Source: CANHEE01 sp043777755 (lineage in GTDB: Bacteria > Bacteroidota > Bacteroidia > Chitinophagales > Saprospiraceae). Taken from it: a stretch of 21,659 nucleotides of DNA. Positions 13,857 through 21,659 of the stretch are shown here, one piece after another. The position numbers and the translations under genes were made by a program. Position 1 is the stretch's first letter. Every line of letters starts with the position of its first letter. The notes under the pieces were generated by a model. It searched no databases. It saw only the letters and a list, made by a program, of their open reading frames with translations, and was not told where the DNA came from. Location of the stretch: assembly GCA_043777755.1 (NCBI GenBank), contig JAYWHK010000233.1:1-21659 (forward strand), read 5' to 3'.

Positions 13857-14897
13857 TTATTCTTCAAAAAGTGATAATGACGCACTTGCTTTCCCAAAAG
13901 GAACTGGGATTCCCAAATGCTTGTATGCTTTTTCGGTTACTTCACGACCTCTTGGAGTCCGTTGAATATAGCCTTCCATAATCAAAAATGGCTCGTGAAC
14001 CTCTTCGATTGTACCAGACTCCTCTCCTACTGCCGTGGCAATCGTTGTCAAACCAACTGGACCTCCTTTGAATTTTGTGATAATAGACGACAAAATACGG
14101 TTGTCCATTTCATCTAAGCCAGAATCATCAACATTGAGTGCATTTAGACCAAATTTTGCAATCGCCAAATCAATTGTTCCATTGCCTTTGATTTGTGCGA
14201 AATCTCGAATCCTGCGCAAAAGTGCGTTGGCAATACGAGGCGTACCTCGACTTCTTCGAGCGATTTCCAAAGCACCATTATCTTCTATCGGAACACCTAA
14301 AATACTCGCAGAACGTTTGATAATTTTCACTAAAGTAGCCACATCATAGTAATCTAACAAACAATTGATGCCAAAACGGGCTCTCATCGGAGCTGTCAGC
14401 AAACCCATACGGGTCGTTGCGCCAACCAAGGTAAAAGGATTGAGCGTTATCTGAATACTGCGTGCATTAGGACCACTATCAATCATAATGTCAATGCGAT
14501 AATCTTCCATCGCCGAATATAAATACTCTTCAACAACAGTATTCAAACGGTGAATTTCGTCAATAAAAAGCACATCACCTTCTTCGAGCGAAGTCAAAAT
14601 TCCTGCCAAATCACCCGCTTTTTCCAATACAGGACCAGAAGTCATTTTCATATTAGAATTTAACTCATTGGCAACAATATGCGATAAAGTCGTTTTCCCT
14701 AAACCAGGAGGCCCATGCAACAATACGTGGTCAAGGGCTTCACCACGCTGCAAAGCCGCTTGAATAAAAATTTTTAGATTTTCTACTATCTTTGGCTGCC
14801 CACTAAAATCTTCTAATGCTTTTGGGCGCAGTGCTTTCTCTACTTCACCCGTCTGAGCGTCTTTAGGGTCAAGGCTTGGATTTAGTTCTACCGTCAT
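13857..14897 (-). CDS. ruvB: Holliday junction branch migration helicase RuvB
   Basis: RuvB is the AAA+ motor that, as hexamers with RuvA, drives branch migration of Holliday junctions in recombinational repair. At 346 residues it is full length. It shows the start-region block ALRPKALEDFSGQ (22-34), Walker A GPPGLGKTT (62-70), Walker B LFIDEIH (110-116), sensor 1 GATTR (159-163), and the RRSRGTPRIANALLRRIRDFA block with sensor 2. The C-terminal winged helix ends in a GYIQRTPRGR motif. It is the first gene of a probable operon with the Rpn-like gene and the LptF/G-like permease. ruvA is not in the window, a common separation in this phylum. Confidence 0.97.
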   Translation of the reverse strand: MTVELNPSLDPKDAQTGEVEKALRPKALEDFSGQPKIVENLKIFIQAALQRGEALDHVLLHGPPGLGKTTLSHIVANELNSNMKMTSGPVLEKAGDLAGILTSLEEGDVLFIDEIHRLNTVVEEYLYSAMEDYRIDIMIDSGPNARSIQITLNPFTLVGATTRMGLLTAPMRARFGINCLLDYYDVATLVKIIKRSASILGVPIEDNGALEIARRSRGTPRIANALLRRIRDFAQIKGNGTIDLAIAKFGLNALNVDDSGLDEMDNRILSSIITKFKGGPVGLTTIATAVGEESGTIEEVHEPFLIMEGYIQRTPRGREVTEKAYKHLGIPVPFGKASASLSLFEE

Positions 14898-14950
14898 GTT
14901 TTATCGAAATGGGCATTAAAAATTATTTACTAAGTATTGGGGCTAAATTA

Positions 14951-15051
14951 ATTAGTATTATTTTTTTCAGTCGATTGCTCAAAAAATTATAAATAACTTC
15001 CTCATAGTCAGTTACTTACAACTTTTTTCTCAACGACAAAATAATACTAAT
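14951..15051. repeat. 14-bp inverted repeat pair between ruvB and the lipoprotein gene
   Basis: ATTAGTATTATTTT (14951-14964) and AAAATAATACTAAT (15038-15051) are exact reverse complements 73 nt apart, in the gap that should hold the ruvB promoter and the end of the lipoprotein transcript. No T-run hairpin typical of a terminator is present. Function unknown. Confidence 0.5.
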
Positions 15052-15068
15052 CAATTTTGAACGCCCGC

Positions 15069-16085
15069 TTATTGAAAATTCAGTGGCTTTGTGAATTTTC
15101 CACGAAGCAAAGAGTCCAATGAACGTTGTCCAATTCCTAAATCCTTAGAAATGAACCTATTGCGTGAAGACAAAATACCATAACCACCTTTTACGTTGCT
15201 GTACGTTGGCAAAACTTCTGTTCCCGTAATGCCAGAATTGATACTACTTACGTTCAAGTACTGATACAAATCATCACCAGCAGCAATAACTTCTACATCA
15301 ATTCCACGCAATTTGCGTACAACTTTTTTATCTTTATCTAAATTTGTAGCCAAAAAACTGTAAAAAGCATTAACATCTTTTTGACGAAAAGAAACACGGT
15401 TTAAGTTTGGATTAAAATCACTTGATGTTGGTAAAAATCCTCTTACCAAAGTCCAATCTAATCCTTTCACAGAAACCCAAGTGGTTTCCGTTGGAACACG
15501 CTCCTCAACATTAATGTGGTAAATTACATCGTAAATTTTTGAAGGGCGATAATCAATCGAAGTCCATGTAACCAAAAAAGAAGTAGCCAAATTCAACTCA
15601 CGAGGTTCTGGCTCTTCGTATTTCATATCAGGCAGAACTACGGTATTTGCTTCCGTCAAAACAGTACCGTCGTTTTTCTTCACGACTAAACGAAACGTTT
15701 TATTTTCTCGCAGACTAATATTTGCTGTTTTTATTTTATAAAGATAATTTGGCGTTGTCGCAAATGTTCCAGATTGACGTTTAAATCCTTCTTTTTCTGC
15801 ATCTACACGGGTCAATTTGTATGACTTATTGGCTTCAACATCTAAAATTTCTGCACTTATATCATTGAAATACAATTGATTAGGATCTTTTGCCAATTCT
15901 GGCGCACCTACTGCATTGGAAATAAAAGCCTTTTCGATACGAATATATTGGGCGGTATCGCTACGAGATAAAAAGCCGTAAACAATCGGGATTTCTTTAG
16001 GCGCATCATTCAACACTAAGTCGTTGGAACAAGCCGAAAAGAAGATTAAAAATAAAAGAGCGAAATAAATTGTGATTTTTTTCAT
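15069..16085 (-). CDS. Outer-membrane-type lipoprotein, possibly DUF4249-like
   Basis: The 338-residue product begins with a lipoprotein signal peptide: KK, a hydrophobic stretch, and the lipobox FFSAC with the lipidated cysteine at 19. The following residues (SNDLVLNDAPKEIPIVYGFLS) and the alternating beta-strand pattern resemble DUF4249-type surface lipoproteins of Bacteroidota, which sometimes accompany TonB-dependent receptors; the match is weak and from memory. A phrase near the C-terminus, GGYGILSSRNRF, is the kind of glycine-rich closing strand seen in that family. There are no cysteines after the lipobox and no catalytic motif. It stands alone with its own -7 box (16108-16115) and has no receptor gene beside it. 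Its function is unknown. Confidence 0.65.
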   Translation of the reverse strand: MKKITIYFALLFLIFFSACSNDLVLNDAPKEIPIVYGFLSRSDTAQYIRIEKAFISNAVGAPELAKDPNQLYFNDISAEILDVEANKSYKLTRVDAEKEGFKRQSGTFATTPNYLYKIKTANISLRENKTFRLVVKKNDGTVLTEANTVVLPDMKYEEPEPRELNLATSFLVTWTSIDYRPSKIYDVIYHINVEERVPTETTWVSVKGLDWTLVRGFLPTSSDFNPNLNRVSFRQKDVNAFYSFLATNLDKDKKVVRKLRGIDVEVIAAGDDLYQYLNVSSINSGITGTEVLPTYSNVKGGYGILSSRNRFISKDLGIGQRSLDSLLRGKFTKPLNFQ

Positions 16086-16107
16086 ATAACTATTGTTAAA
16101 ATTTTAG

Positions 16108-16115
16108 CAAAAGTA
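16108..16115 (-). promoter_or_regulatory. -7 promoter box TACTTTTG for the lipoprotein gene
   Basis: On the minus strand TACTTTTG matches TAnnTTTG 22 nt before the ATG at 16085. No -33 TTTG lies at the normal distance; a TTTTG occurs only 9 nt upstream. The remaining gene-free stretch up to 16401 (316 nt in all) is AT-rich with a GC-poor purine/pyrimidine-run composition; I see no gene, RNA or clear plus-strand promoter in it. Confidence 0.45.
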
Positions 16116-16401
16116 CACATTTATCAAAATATTTTTTTAAAAAATCAATTTATTATTTATCTAAAAAATAAAAATGACTATTTTTGCTAAAATTTTGACA
16201 ACATGGCTATCTTTTGTTATTGCTGTTGTTGTATTATGTATCTAATTTTTTCAAAGCGTTTAATTGTTCGGAAAATATTGGCGTAGTAAAAGTAAATATC
16301 GGAAATATGTTTTCGTGTAATGCTCCGTTACAAAAACATTTTTTTACGTCAAAAATAAAATCTTTAATTTAAAAAATAATTTTATAAAAATAAAAATAAT
16401 T

Positions 16402-16719
16402 ATGAAAAAATTTATTTTAATCACCTCATTATCAGCACTTTACATTACACTAAATGCACAAACGAAAGCACCAGCTGACATTCAAGCACTTTTGAGTAAA
16501 AACAACTGCGTTACTTGTCATAAAGTAGATAAAAAAGCAGTTGGTCCATCTTGGGCTGATATTGCGGCGAAAAAATATACAGCCAAACGTTTCACCGAAT
16601 TGGTCTATAAACCAGAACCTGCCAACTGGCCTGGCTACACGCCAATGTTAGGACTACCAAAAGTTCCTAAAACTGACTTGACGAAAATTTCAAAATGGGT
16701 AGAAACGTTGAGCAAATAA
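16402..16719 (+). CDS. Small periplasmic class I cytochrome c
   Basis: A 105-residue exported electron carrier. The first 19 residues are a signal peptide (MKKFILITSLSALYITLNA, cleaved before Q20). The haem site NNCVTCH has C36, C39 and H40; haem is attached covalently to the cysteines and H40 is the proximal ligand. M82 in GYTPMLG is the expected distal ligand. KKAVGPSWADIAAKKY just after the haem site and the C-terminal helix KISKWVETLS are typical of cytochrome c551-like proteins. It may pass electrons between respiratory complexes or serve a dehydrogenase, but no partner oxidoreductase gene is adjacent. The following gap is filled with inverted TTAACAATAT-type repeats. Confidence 0.93.
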   Translation: MKKFILITSLSALYITLNAQTKAPADIQALLSKNNCVTCHKVDKKAVGPSWADIAAKKYTAKRFTELVYKPEPANWPGYTPMLGLPKVPKTDLTKISKWVETLSK

Positions 16720-16880
16720 TTGTTATATTGTTAAAATGTTGTATTGTTGGACTGTTAAAATGTTCTAATTAAGCGAGAACGCTCAGTTAGAACATTTTAA
16801 CAATCTAACGTTCTAACATTTAAATCATCGTTAGAACATTTTAACAATACAACCGTTTAACAGTCCAATGTTTCAAAATC
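16720..16880. repeat. Cluster of inverted and direct TTGTTAAAATGTT-type repeats
   Basis: The gap between the cytochrome and GH97 genes is built almost entirely of variants of one word. GTTAAAATGTTCTAA (16754-16768) is the exact reverse complement of TTAGAACATTTTAAC at 16788-16802, and GTTAGAACATTTTAAC recurs at 16830-16845. Related CAATTTAACAATTTAACAAT lies at 10287-10306 in the nadK-DUF4440 gap. The arms could form alternative hairpins that act as a terminator for the cytochrome transcript, but there is no T-run. Confidence 0.6.
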
Positions 16881-16893
16881 CAAAACTTTTTTT

Positions 16894-19110
16894 ATGAAAA
16901 AAACTTCCTTTTTTCTTTTATTCTCCTCCGTATTCCTTCTTTGGGCTTGTTCAAGTACTAAAAAAACAGAAAGCAGCAACAATACTGCCGCAACAAAAAT
17001 AGGCGAAAAAACAACGCCAACGCCTTTTATTAACCCCGAATCGTTTAATATTTCAAAAGATGCTGCGAGAATCAGTTCTCCAAATGGTAAAAACCAGCTC
17101 TTTTTTAAACTTGATGCCGAAAATTCGCCTGTTTATAAATTAATCAGAAACAATAAAATTGTTGTAGGTGACTCAAAAATGGGGTTCCAATTTTTTGATG
17201 GTGATTTCAATTCCAGTTTTGAAGTTTTAAGCATTGAAAAAATAAGTGGCGACGAAACTTGGAAACCCGTTTGGGGAGAAGTTTCTGAAATTAGAGATAA
17301 TTTTAATGGTTGTATTGTTCACTTAAAACATACTATTTTAGGTAGAATCATGGATATTGTCTTTGAAGTTCACAATGATGGGCTTGGATTTCGCTACGTT
17401 TTTCCTGAGCAAGATGCCAAAAATTTGATTATCATTGACGAAAGCACCGAATTTCAGATGGTAAATGATATGAAAACATTTTGGATTCCAGGTGATTATG
17501 ATTCTAACGAACACATTTATTCTACCACAAAAATCAGTGCCATTGACAACAAAGAATACAAAACCATGGAAGTAGCCATTCATGGAATGGCTTTGCACGA
17601 CGCTAATTCAACACAAACGCCTTTGACTTTGAAAAATGAAACAGACGGAACGCATCTTTGTATTCACGAAGCCGCTTTGTTGGATTTCCCTGCAATGCAA
17701 TTGGTTGTTAATCCTAAAACTTTAAAATTTAAAGCGGTACTTGTTCCTTCTACTTTTGAAAAAATCAAAGCAAGTGTCAATACGCCTTTTAAGTCACCTT
17801 GGCGCACAATTGTCACCGCTGACAATGCCGCTGGGTTATTGGAAAGCAAATTGATTTTGAATCTAAATGACCCTAACGTTTTAGAAGATGTCAGTTGGAT
17901 AAAACCGCAAAAATACGTTGGTATTTGGTGGGATATGCACGTTGGAACAGCGACTTGGGACTACACCGCTACTCAAGACATGGGAAGCTGGGACAATCTC
18001 GCCAACAAAAAACCACATGGAAAACATGGCGCAACCACCGAAAGAACTAAAAGATACATTGATTTTGCTTCAAAAAATGGTTTTGACGGCGTTTTAGTAG
18101 AAGGTTGGAACATTGGCTGGGAAGGTTGGTTTGGCAAAATGCAAGATTCTACTTTTAGCTTCACAACGCCTTATCCTGACTACAATATAGATGAATTGAG
18201 CAAATATGCAGCAAGTAAAGGTGTAAAAATTATTTGCCATCACGAAACCTCATCGTCTGTTACAAGTTACGATAAGCAAATGGACAAGGCTTATCAATTC
18301 ATGAAAAAATACAACATGAATAGTGTGAAAACTGGTTATGTTGGTCGTATTGTACCAAAAGGCGAACACCACGATGGACAATATATGGTCAATCACTACG
18401 CAAAAGTAATGCGCAAAACAGCTGAAAATAAAATCATGGTGGATATGCACGAACCAACCCGTTTGACTGGTTTGCACCGTACTTATCCGAATTTTTTAAG
18501 TGCAGAAGCGGCTCGTGGCAATGAGTTCAACGCTTGGAGTCGTGGCAATGCGCCAGAACACGAAACAATTCTTCCCTTCACTCGCTTGATGGGTGGTCCG
18601 ATGGATTACACGCCAGGGATTTTCCAAACAAATATGTCTGCCTATGACGCTAAAAAAACGGAAAAAGTCCACACTACCCTTTCCAAACAATTGGCACTTT
18701 ATGTCACTATGTACAGTCCTTTGCAAATGGCAGCTGATTTGATTGAAAATTATGAAGGAAAACCTGAATTTCAATTCATCAAAGATGTTGCGGTAGATTG
18801 GGAAGATACAAAGATTATCAATGCGGAAGTTGGCGATTATTTGACCATTGCAAGAAAAGCAAAAGGCAAAAACGAGTGGTTTATAGGAAGTATCACAGAC
18901 GAAAAAGCACGTAATTTTGACATGAAATTTGATTTTTTACCAGCAGGAAAAAAATTCAAAGCCATTATTTATGCTGACGCTGATGATGCTCATTGGGATA
19001 CCAAACCAGCGGCTACAAAAATTACAGAAATGAATGTCAGTAAAGATACAATGATAAAAATAAAATTGGCAGCCAGTGGAGGTTGCGCAATCTCCTTAAA
19101 AGAGTTTTAA
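16894..19110 (+). CDS. GH97 family alpha-glucosidase lipoprotein, SusB-like (inverting type)
   Basis: GH97 enzymes cleave alpha-glucosides; SusB of Bacteroides thetaiotaomicron is the model. This 738-residue protein begins with a lipoprotein signal (lipobox LLWAC, C19), so it is probably anchored on the periplasmic or outer membrane. An N-terminal beta-sandwich (about 50-330) precedes a (beta/alpha)8 barrel starting KYVGIWWDMH and a C-terminal beta domain. The SusB active-site glutamates, as I recall their numbers (194, 439, 508, 526, 532), all reappear with one constant offset of 12: E206, E451 (HHETS), E520 (MHEP), E538 and E544 (GNEFNAWSR). That supports an inverting, calcium-dependent alpha-glucosidase. 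VEGWN carries E403. No susC, susD or other carbohydrate genes flank it, and it has its own terminator. Confidence 0.93.
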   Translation: MKKTSFFLLFSSVFLLWACSSTKKTESSNNTAATKIGEKTTPTPFINPESFNISKDAARISSPNGKNQLFFKLDAENSPVYKLIRNNKIVVGDSKMGFQFFDGDFNSSFEVLSIEKISGDETWKPVWGEVSEIRDNFNGCIVHLKHTILGRIMDIVFEVHNDGLGFRYVFPEQDAKNLIIIDESTEFQMVNDMKTFWIPGDYDSNEHIYSTTKISAIDNKEYKTMEVAIHGMALHDANSTQTPLTLKNETDGTHLCIHEAALLDFPAMQLVVNPKTLKFKAVLVPSTFEKIKASVNTPFKSPWRTIVTADNAAGLLESKLILNLNDPNVLEDVSWIKPQKYVGIWWDMHVGTATWDYTATQDMGSWDNLANKKPHGKHGATTERTKRYIDFASKNGFDGVLVEGWNIGWEGWFGKMQDSTFSFTTPYPDYNIDELSKYAASKGVKIICHHETSSSVTSYDKQMDKAYQFMKKYNMNSVKTGYVGRIVPKGEHHDGQYMVNHYAKVMRKTAENKIMVDMHEPTRLTGLHRTYPNFLSAEAARGNEFNAWSRGNAPEHETILPFTRLMGGPMDYTPGIFQTNMSAYDAKKTEKVHTTLSKQLALYVTMYSPLQMAADLIENYEGKPEFQFIKDVAVDWEDTKIINAEVGDYLTIARKAKGKNEWFIGSITDEKARNFDMKFDFLPAGKKFKAIIYADADDAHWDTKPAATKITEMNVSKDTMIKIKLAASGGCAISLKEF

Positions 19111-19113
19111 AAG

Positions 19114-19155
19114 AAAAGCTGTTATGAAATCTCTGATTTTCATAACAGCTTTTTT
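19114..19155 (+). terminator. Rho-independent terminator after GH97
   Basis: GCTGTTATGAAA (19118-19129) pairs perfectly with TTTCATAACAGC (19138-19149) around an 8-nt loop and is followed by six T residues. It begins a few bases after the GH97 stop codon. Confidence 0.9.
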
Positions 19156-19163
19156 GTGTAAAC

Positions 19164-19193
19164 AATATCCAAATATCTAATATCCAAATATCT
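19164..19193. repeat. 15-nt tandem duplicate just before the WYL gene
   Basis: AATATCCAAATATCT occurs twice in tandem (19164-19178 and 19179-19193), with a partial third copy AATATCT, and ends 9 nt before the ATG at 19203. It lies in the likely promoter or leader of the WYL regulator, where copy changes or binding by the regulator itself could matter. Confidence 0.7.
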
Positions 19194-19202
19194 AATATCT
19201 AT

Positions 19203-20225
19203 ATGCCACTCAATCGCCTTGCACTTATTCGTTACAAAACTTTGGATAGTTGCCTTCGCAACCGCACCAAAAAATGGACTTTGGAATCGCTTATTGATGC
19301 GTGTTCTGATGCCATTTACGAATTTGAAGGCATAGACAATGGCATCAGCAAGCGTACCATTCAGCTTGATATTCAGATGTTACGAAGTGACAAATTGGGC
19401 TACAATGCGCCAATTATTGTTGTGGATAAAAAATATTATACCTACGAAGACCCAAAATACAGCATCACCAATATTCCGCTTACGAAACAAGATTTAACGG
19501 TTTTGACAGAAGTCAAAGACATTTTACGACAATTCAAAGGTTTTTCCCATTTTGAAGAGGTTGGCGATATGATCAATAGATTAGAGGATAAAATCTATAC
19601 GAGTAGCTCAAAAGCCCCGTCTATTATTGATTTTGAAACCAACGAAAGACTCAAAGGATTAGAGCATTTGGACATTATTCATCGGGCAATCGTTGCGCAT
19701 AAACCCTTGAAAATCAGCTATCAATCGTTCAAAGCAAGAGAAGCGCAAAGTTTTGTTTTACACGCTTATCTGCTCAAAGAATACCGCAACCGCTGGTTTG
19801 TTTTGGGCAAAAAAGATGCGAGTTCACCAACCGCAATTTTGGCACTGGATAGAATCAAAACAATTGATACTGATGAGTTTACGCCTTTTTTGGAAAACCG
19901 TTTCTTCAATGCCCAGACTTATTTTAAAGACATCATTGGTGTAACCAAAAGTGAAAAACACCAACCCGAAGCGGTAATTTTCAAACTCAATAAAGCACAC
20001 GCACCTTACAATACGACCAAGCCAATACATCCTTCTCAAGAGGTTTTGGAAGTCCACGAAGACGGAAGTGTGACGTTCCAAATCAAAGTTCAATTAAACT
20101 TTGAGCTGGAACGTGAAATCCTTGGTTTTGGTGAAAACATCGAACTTATTTCACCTCGAAAACTAAAAAGCCGCATCAAAGCAAGGCTTTATCAAGCCAT
20201 AAAGAATTATGAGAACGAAAGTTAA
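19203..20225 (+). CDS. WYL-domain transcriptional regulator
   Basis: A 340-residue regulator with an N-terminal winged helix-turn-helix-like part (about 1-70; WTLESLIDACSDA then ISKRTIQLDIQMLRSD as the recognition region). A linker with a helical hairpin follows (about 95-145), then the WYL domain (about 160-235). ISYQSFKAREAQSFVLHAYLLKEYRNRWFVLGKKD and ALDRIKTID are typical WYL blocks, with RWFVLG in the place of the name-giving W-Y-L. A C-terminal WCX-type extension ends the protein. WYL domains bind nucleic acid or nucleotide ligands and often control defence or DNA-damage genes. Its targets are unknown. The tandem repeat right upstream could be an autoregulatory site. Confidence 0.88.
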   Translation: MPLNRLALIRYKTLDSCLRNRTKKWTLESLIDACSDAIYEFEGIDNGISKRTIQLDIQMLRSDKLGYNAPIIVVDKKYYTYEDPKYSITNIPLTKQDLTVLTEVKDILRQFKGFSHFEEVGDMINRLEDKIYTSSSKAPSIIDFETNERLKGLEHLDIIHRAIVAHKPLKISYQSFKAREAQSFVLHAYLLKEYRNRWFVLGKKDASSPTAILALDRIKTIDTDEFTPFLENRFFNAQTYFKDIIGVTKSEKHQPEAVIFKLNKAHAPYNTTKPIHPSQEVLEVHEDGSVTFQIKVQLNFELEREILGFGENIELISPRKLKSRIKARLYQAIKNYENES

Positions 20226-20242
20226 GATTTTTGTAAAATATT

Positions 20243-20276
20243 GTAAATCAATAAGTCGTAAGACTTATTGATTTAC
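20243..20276. terminator. Bidirectional hairpin between convergent WYL and purM genes
   Basis: GTAAATCAATAAGTC (20243-20257) and GACTTATTGATTTAC (20262-20276) are perfect 15-bp arms around a GTAA loop. They sit in the 72-nt gap between two convergent stop codons, which fits a shared terminator, although no strong T-run follows on either strand. The same words recur near 6011-6054 and 9057-9069. Confidence 0.65.
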
Positions 20277-20297
20277 GACTTATTGACTACCTATTCA

Positions 20298-21467
20298 CTA
20301 CTCATAGCTAAATTCCCCTTTATCATTTTTTATAACAACACTATTACTGCATGCTGATGTCACATATCCTATAACTTGCGCATCAATATTAAAGCCTTTT
20401 GCAACACTTATTATTTCGTCAGCAATTGATTTATCGCAGTAAAACTCTAAGCGATTGCCCATATTAAATACTTGATACATCTCTTTCCATGAAGTTTTTG
20501 ATTCATTTTGTATCATTTCAAATAGCGGAGGTGTTGCAAAGAGATTGTCTTTTACGACCTTTCTTTTGTCCATAAACTTCAAAACCTTAGCTTGTCCACC
20601 ACCAGTACAATGAATCAAACCATGAATATGTTTTTTTCCAATTTGAGAAAAAATAGTTTTCAAAACAGGTAAAAAAGTACGGGTTGGCGAAAGCACCAAT
20701 TTACCAATATCCATTTTTTGACCTCCAATATCAATTTTATCTGTCAATTTTTTTGAACCAATAAAAACAACATCTTCAGGCGTATTTTTATCGTAACTAT
20801 CAGGATATTTCGCAGCATAATCATGCGAAAAAACATCATGCCGTGCAGAAGTCAAACCATTGCTTCCCATACCGCCATTGTACTCCGTTTCATAGGTAGA
20901 TTGACCATAACTTGCCAAACCAACAATGACATCGCCACTTTTTATATTGTTGATAATCAAGTCTTTACGCTTCATTCGAGCAAACGCCGTATAACCAACA
21001 TCTATTGTTCTTACGATGTCACCAACATCAGCCGTTTCGCCTCCAGCCAAGTGCAAATTAACGCCATGACTTGCCATATTTGCCGCAAAATCAACAGTTG
21101 CATTGATAATTTCGCTGATAACGTCACCAGAAATCAAGTTTCGATTGCGCCCAATCGTAGAAGAAAGCACTACATCATCTGTACAGCCAACACACGCCAT
21201 ATCGTCAAGATTCATCACGATAGCGTCTTGTGCGATGCCACGCCAAACGCTCAAATCGCCCGTTTCTCGCCAGTACATATAAGCCAAACTTGTTTTTGTA
21301 CCAGCTGTATCAGCGTGCATAATATTACAATATGTCGCTTTACCAGCCACCATATCAGGAAGAATTTTGCAAAACGCATTAGGATAAAGTCCTTTGTCAA
21401 GATTTTTTATGGCTTTGTGAACTTCGTCTTTTGTTGCTGAAACGCCACGCTTATCGTAATTGTACAT
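20298..21467 (-). CDS. purM: Phosphoribosylformylglycinamidine cyclo-ligase (AIR synthase)
   Basis: PurM closes the imidazole ring in purine biosynthesis, turning FGAM plus ATP into AIR in the cytoplasm. The 389-residue length is that of the longer Bacteroidota form (E. coli PurM is about 345). Matching blocks are MHADTAGTKTSLAYMYWRETGD (split here as MHADTAGTKTS and the rest), AQDAIVMNLDDMACVGC, the GGETADVGDIVRTIDVG motif, GDVIVGLASYGQSTYE, and IHGLIHCTGGGQAKVLKF. MNLDDMACVG carries the acidic residues expected to bind Mg-ATP, and GGETAD is characteristic of the family. A -7 box lies at 21502-21509. It is convergent with the WYL gene, and no other pur gene is nearby. Confidence 0.93.
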   Translation of the reverse strand: MYNYDKRGVSATKDEVHKAIKNLDKGLYPNAFCKILPDMVAGKATYCNIMHADTAGTKTSLAYMYWRETGDLSVWRGIAQDAIVMNLDDMACVGCTDDVVLSSTIGRNRNLISGDVISEIINATVDFAANMASHGVNLHLAGGETADVGDIVRTIDVGYTAFARMKRKDLIINNIKSGDVIVGLASYGQSTYETEYNGGMGSNGLTSARHDVFSHDYAAKYPDSYDKNTPEDVVFIGSKKLTDKIDIGGQKMDIGKLVLSPTRTFLPVLKTIFSQIGKKHIHGLIHCTGGGQAKVLKFMDKRKVVKDNLFATPPLFEMIQNESKTSWKEMYQVFNMGNRLEFYCDKSIADEIISVAKGFNIDAQVIGYVTSACSNSVVIKNDKGEFSYE

Positions 21468-21501
21468 ATTATTATATTTATATAGTATGAGAAATTTGAC
21501 G

Positions 21502-21509
21502 CAAAATTA
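21502..21509 (-). promoter_or_regulatory. -7 promoter box TAATTTTG for purM
   Basis: On the minus strand TAATTTTG matches TAnnTTTG 34 nt before the purM ATG at 21467. No clear -33 TTTG is present. The rest of the window to 21659 is AT-rich and I see no gene in it. Confidence 0.5.
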
Positions 21510-21659
21510 CAGAAAATTTTATTCTCATTTTTATATTTTCTAAAATGCTTTCAAAAAAATTTATTACTCGATGTTCCAGTTTTCTAAAAACAGAACATTT
21601 TTTAAAATTATAAAAAACAATATTTGTTTTTATAGTAAAATATTGATATTTTATTTTTA

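Noticed and set aside
19203..20225. WYL regulator as a Cas13 accessory
   Set aside because: WYL proteins accompany type VI-D systems, but this gene is more than 15 kb from the VI-B locus, with housekeeping genes between, so no link can be claimed.
20823..21440. 205-codon plus-strand frame inside purM
   Set aside because: It is antisense to purM, its translation is rich in C, H, I and R with no recognisable domain, and it has no promoter.

Overview
The window looks like chromosomal DNA of a member of the Bacteroidota, probably of Cytophagales type. It is AT-rich, and several genes are preceded by the Bacteroidota promoter -7 signal TAnnTTTG. Typical families are present: a SusB-like GH97 glucosidase, a long PurM, a LytS-type histidine kinase with TPR repeats, lipoproteins with a lipobox, and the 'HEYK' PD-(D/E)XK-like family common in this phylum. 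Species cannot be named from sequence alone.

Region 1 (1-4670) is a type VI-B CRISPR-Cas locus. A Cas13b-like RNA-guided RNase is encoded in two overlapping frames (102-2693 and 2645-3682). Together they make about 1,190 residues, the normal family length, with one HEPN RX4H motif near each end. A single -1 shift near an A6 run would join them. An AT-rich leader follows, then four identical 37-nt repeats and a fifth, diverged one. The array is unusual in three ways. All three inter-repeat sequences are imperfect palindromes. The diverged last repeat differs at stem positions only by compensated base-pair changes. A further repeat-like hairpin with the same core lies 400 nt downstream, across the stop codon of a small promoter-driven gene (4425-4640). 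A 52-nt perfect palindrome and a short hairpin sharing arms with that solo element lie between. No cas1, cas2, csx27 or csx28 was recognised in the window.

Region 2 (4671-6570) holds a plus-strand PLP-dependent aminotransferase and a repeat-rich intergenic stretch with a 26-bp imperfect inverted repeat and a terminator serving the next minus-strand gene.

Region 3 (6571-16085, all minus strand) holds mostly housekeeping genes: a small unknown protein, a cytoplasmic TPR/LytS-type histidine kinase, a PD-(D/E)XK-like protein, a DUF4440/NTF2-like secreted protein, nadK, an LptF/LptG permease, an Rpn-like nuclease with GIEQ repeats, ruvB and an outer-membrane-type lipoprotein. ruvB, the Rpn-like gene and the permease gene are spaced 14 and 8 nt apart and look like one operon. 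A 9-nt tandem repeat lies just upstream of nadK.

Region 4 (16086-21659) carries a small periplasmic cytochrome c, the GH97 lipoprotein glucosidase and a WYL-domain regulator on the plus strand, and purM on the minus strand. Hairpin terminators lie after GH97 and between the convergent WYL and purM genes. Short repeat families recur in the intergenic gaps. No tRNA, rRNA or transposase gene was recognised.
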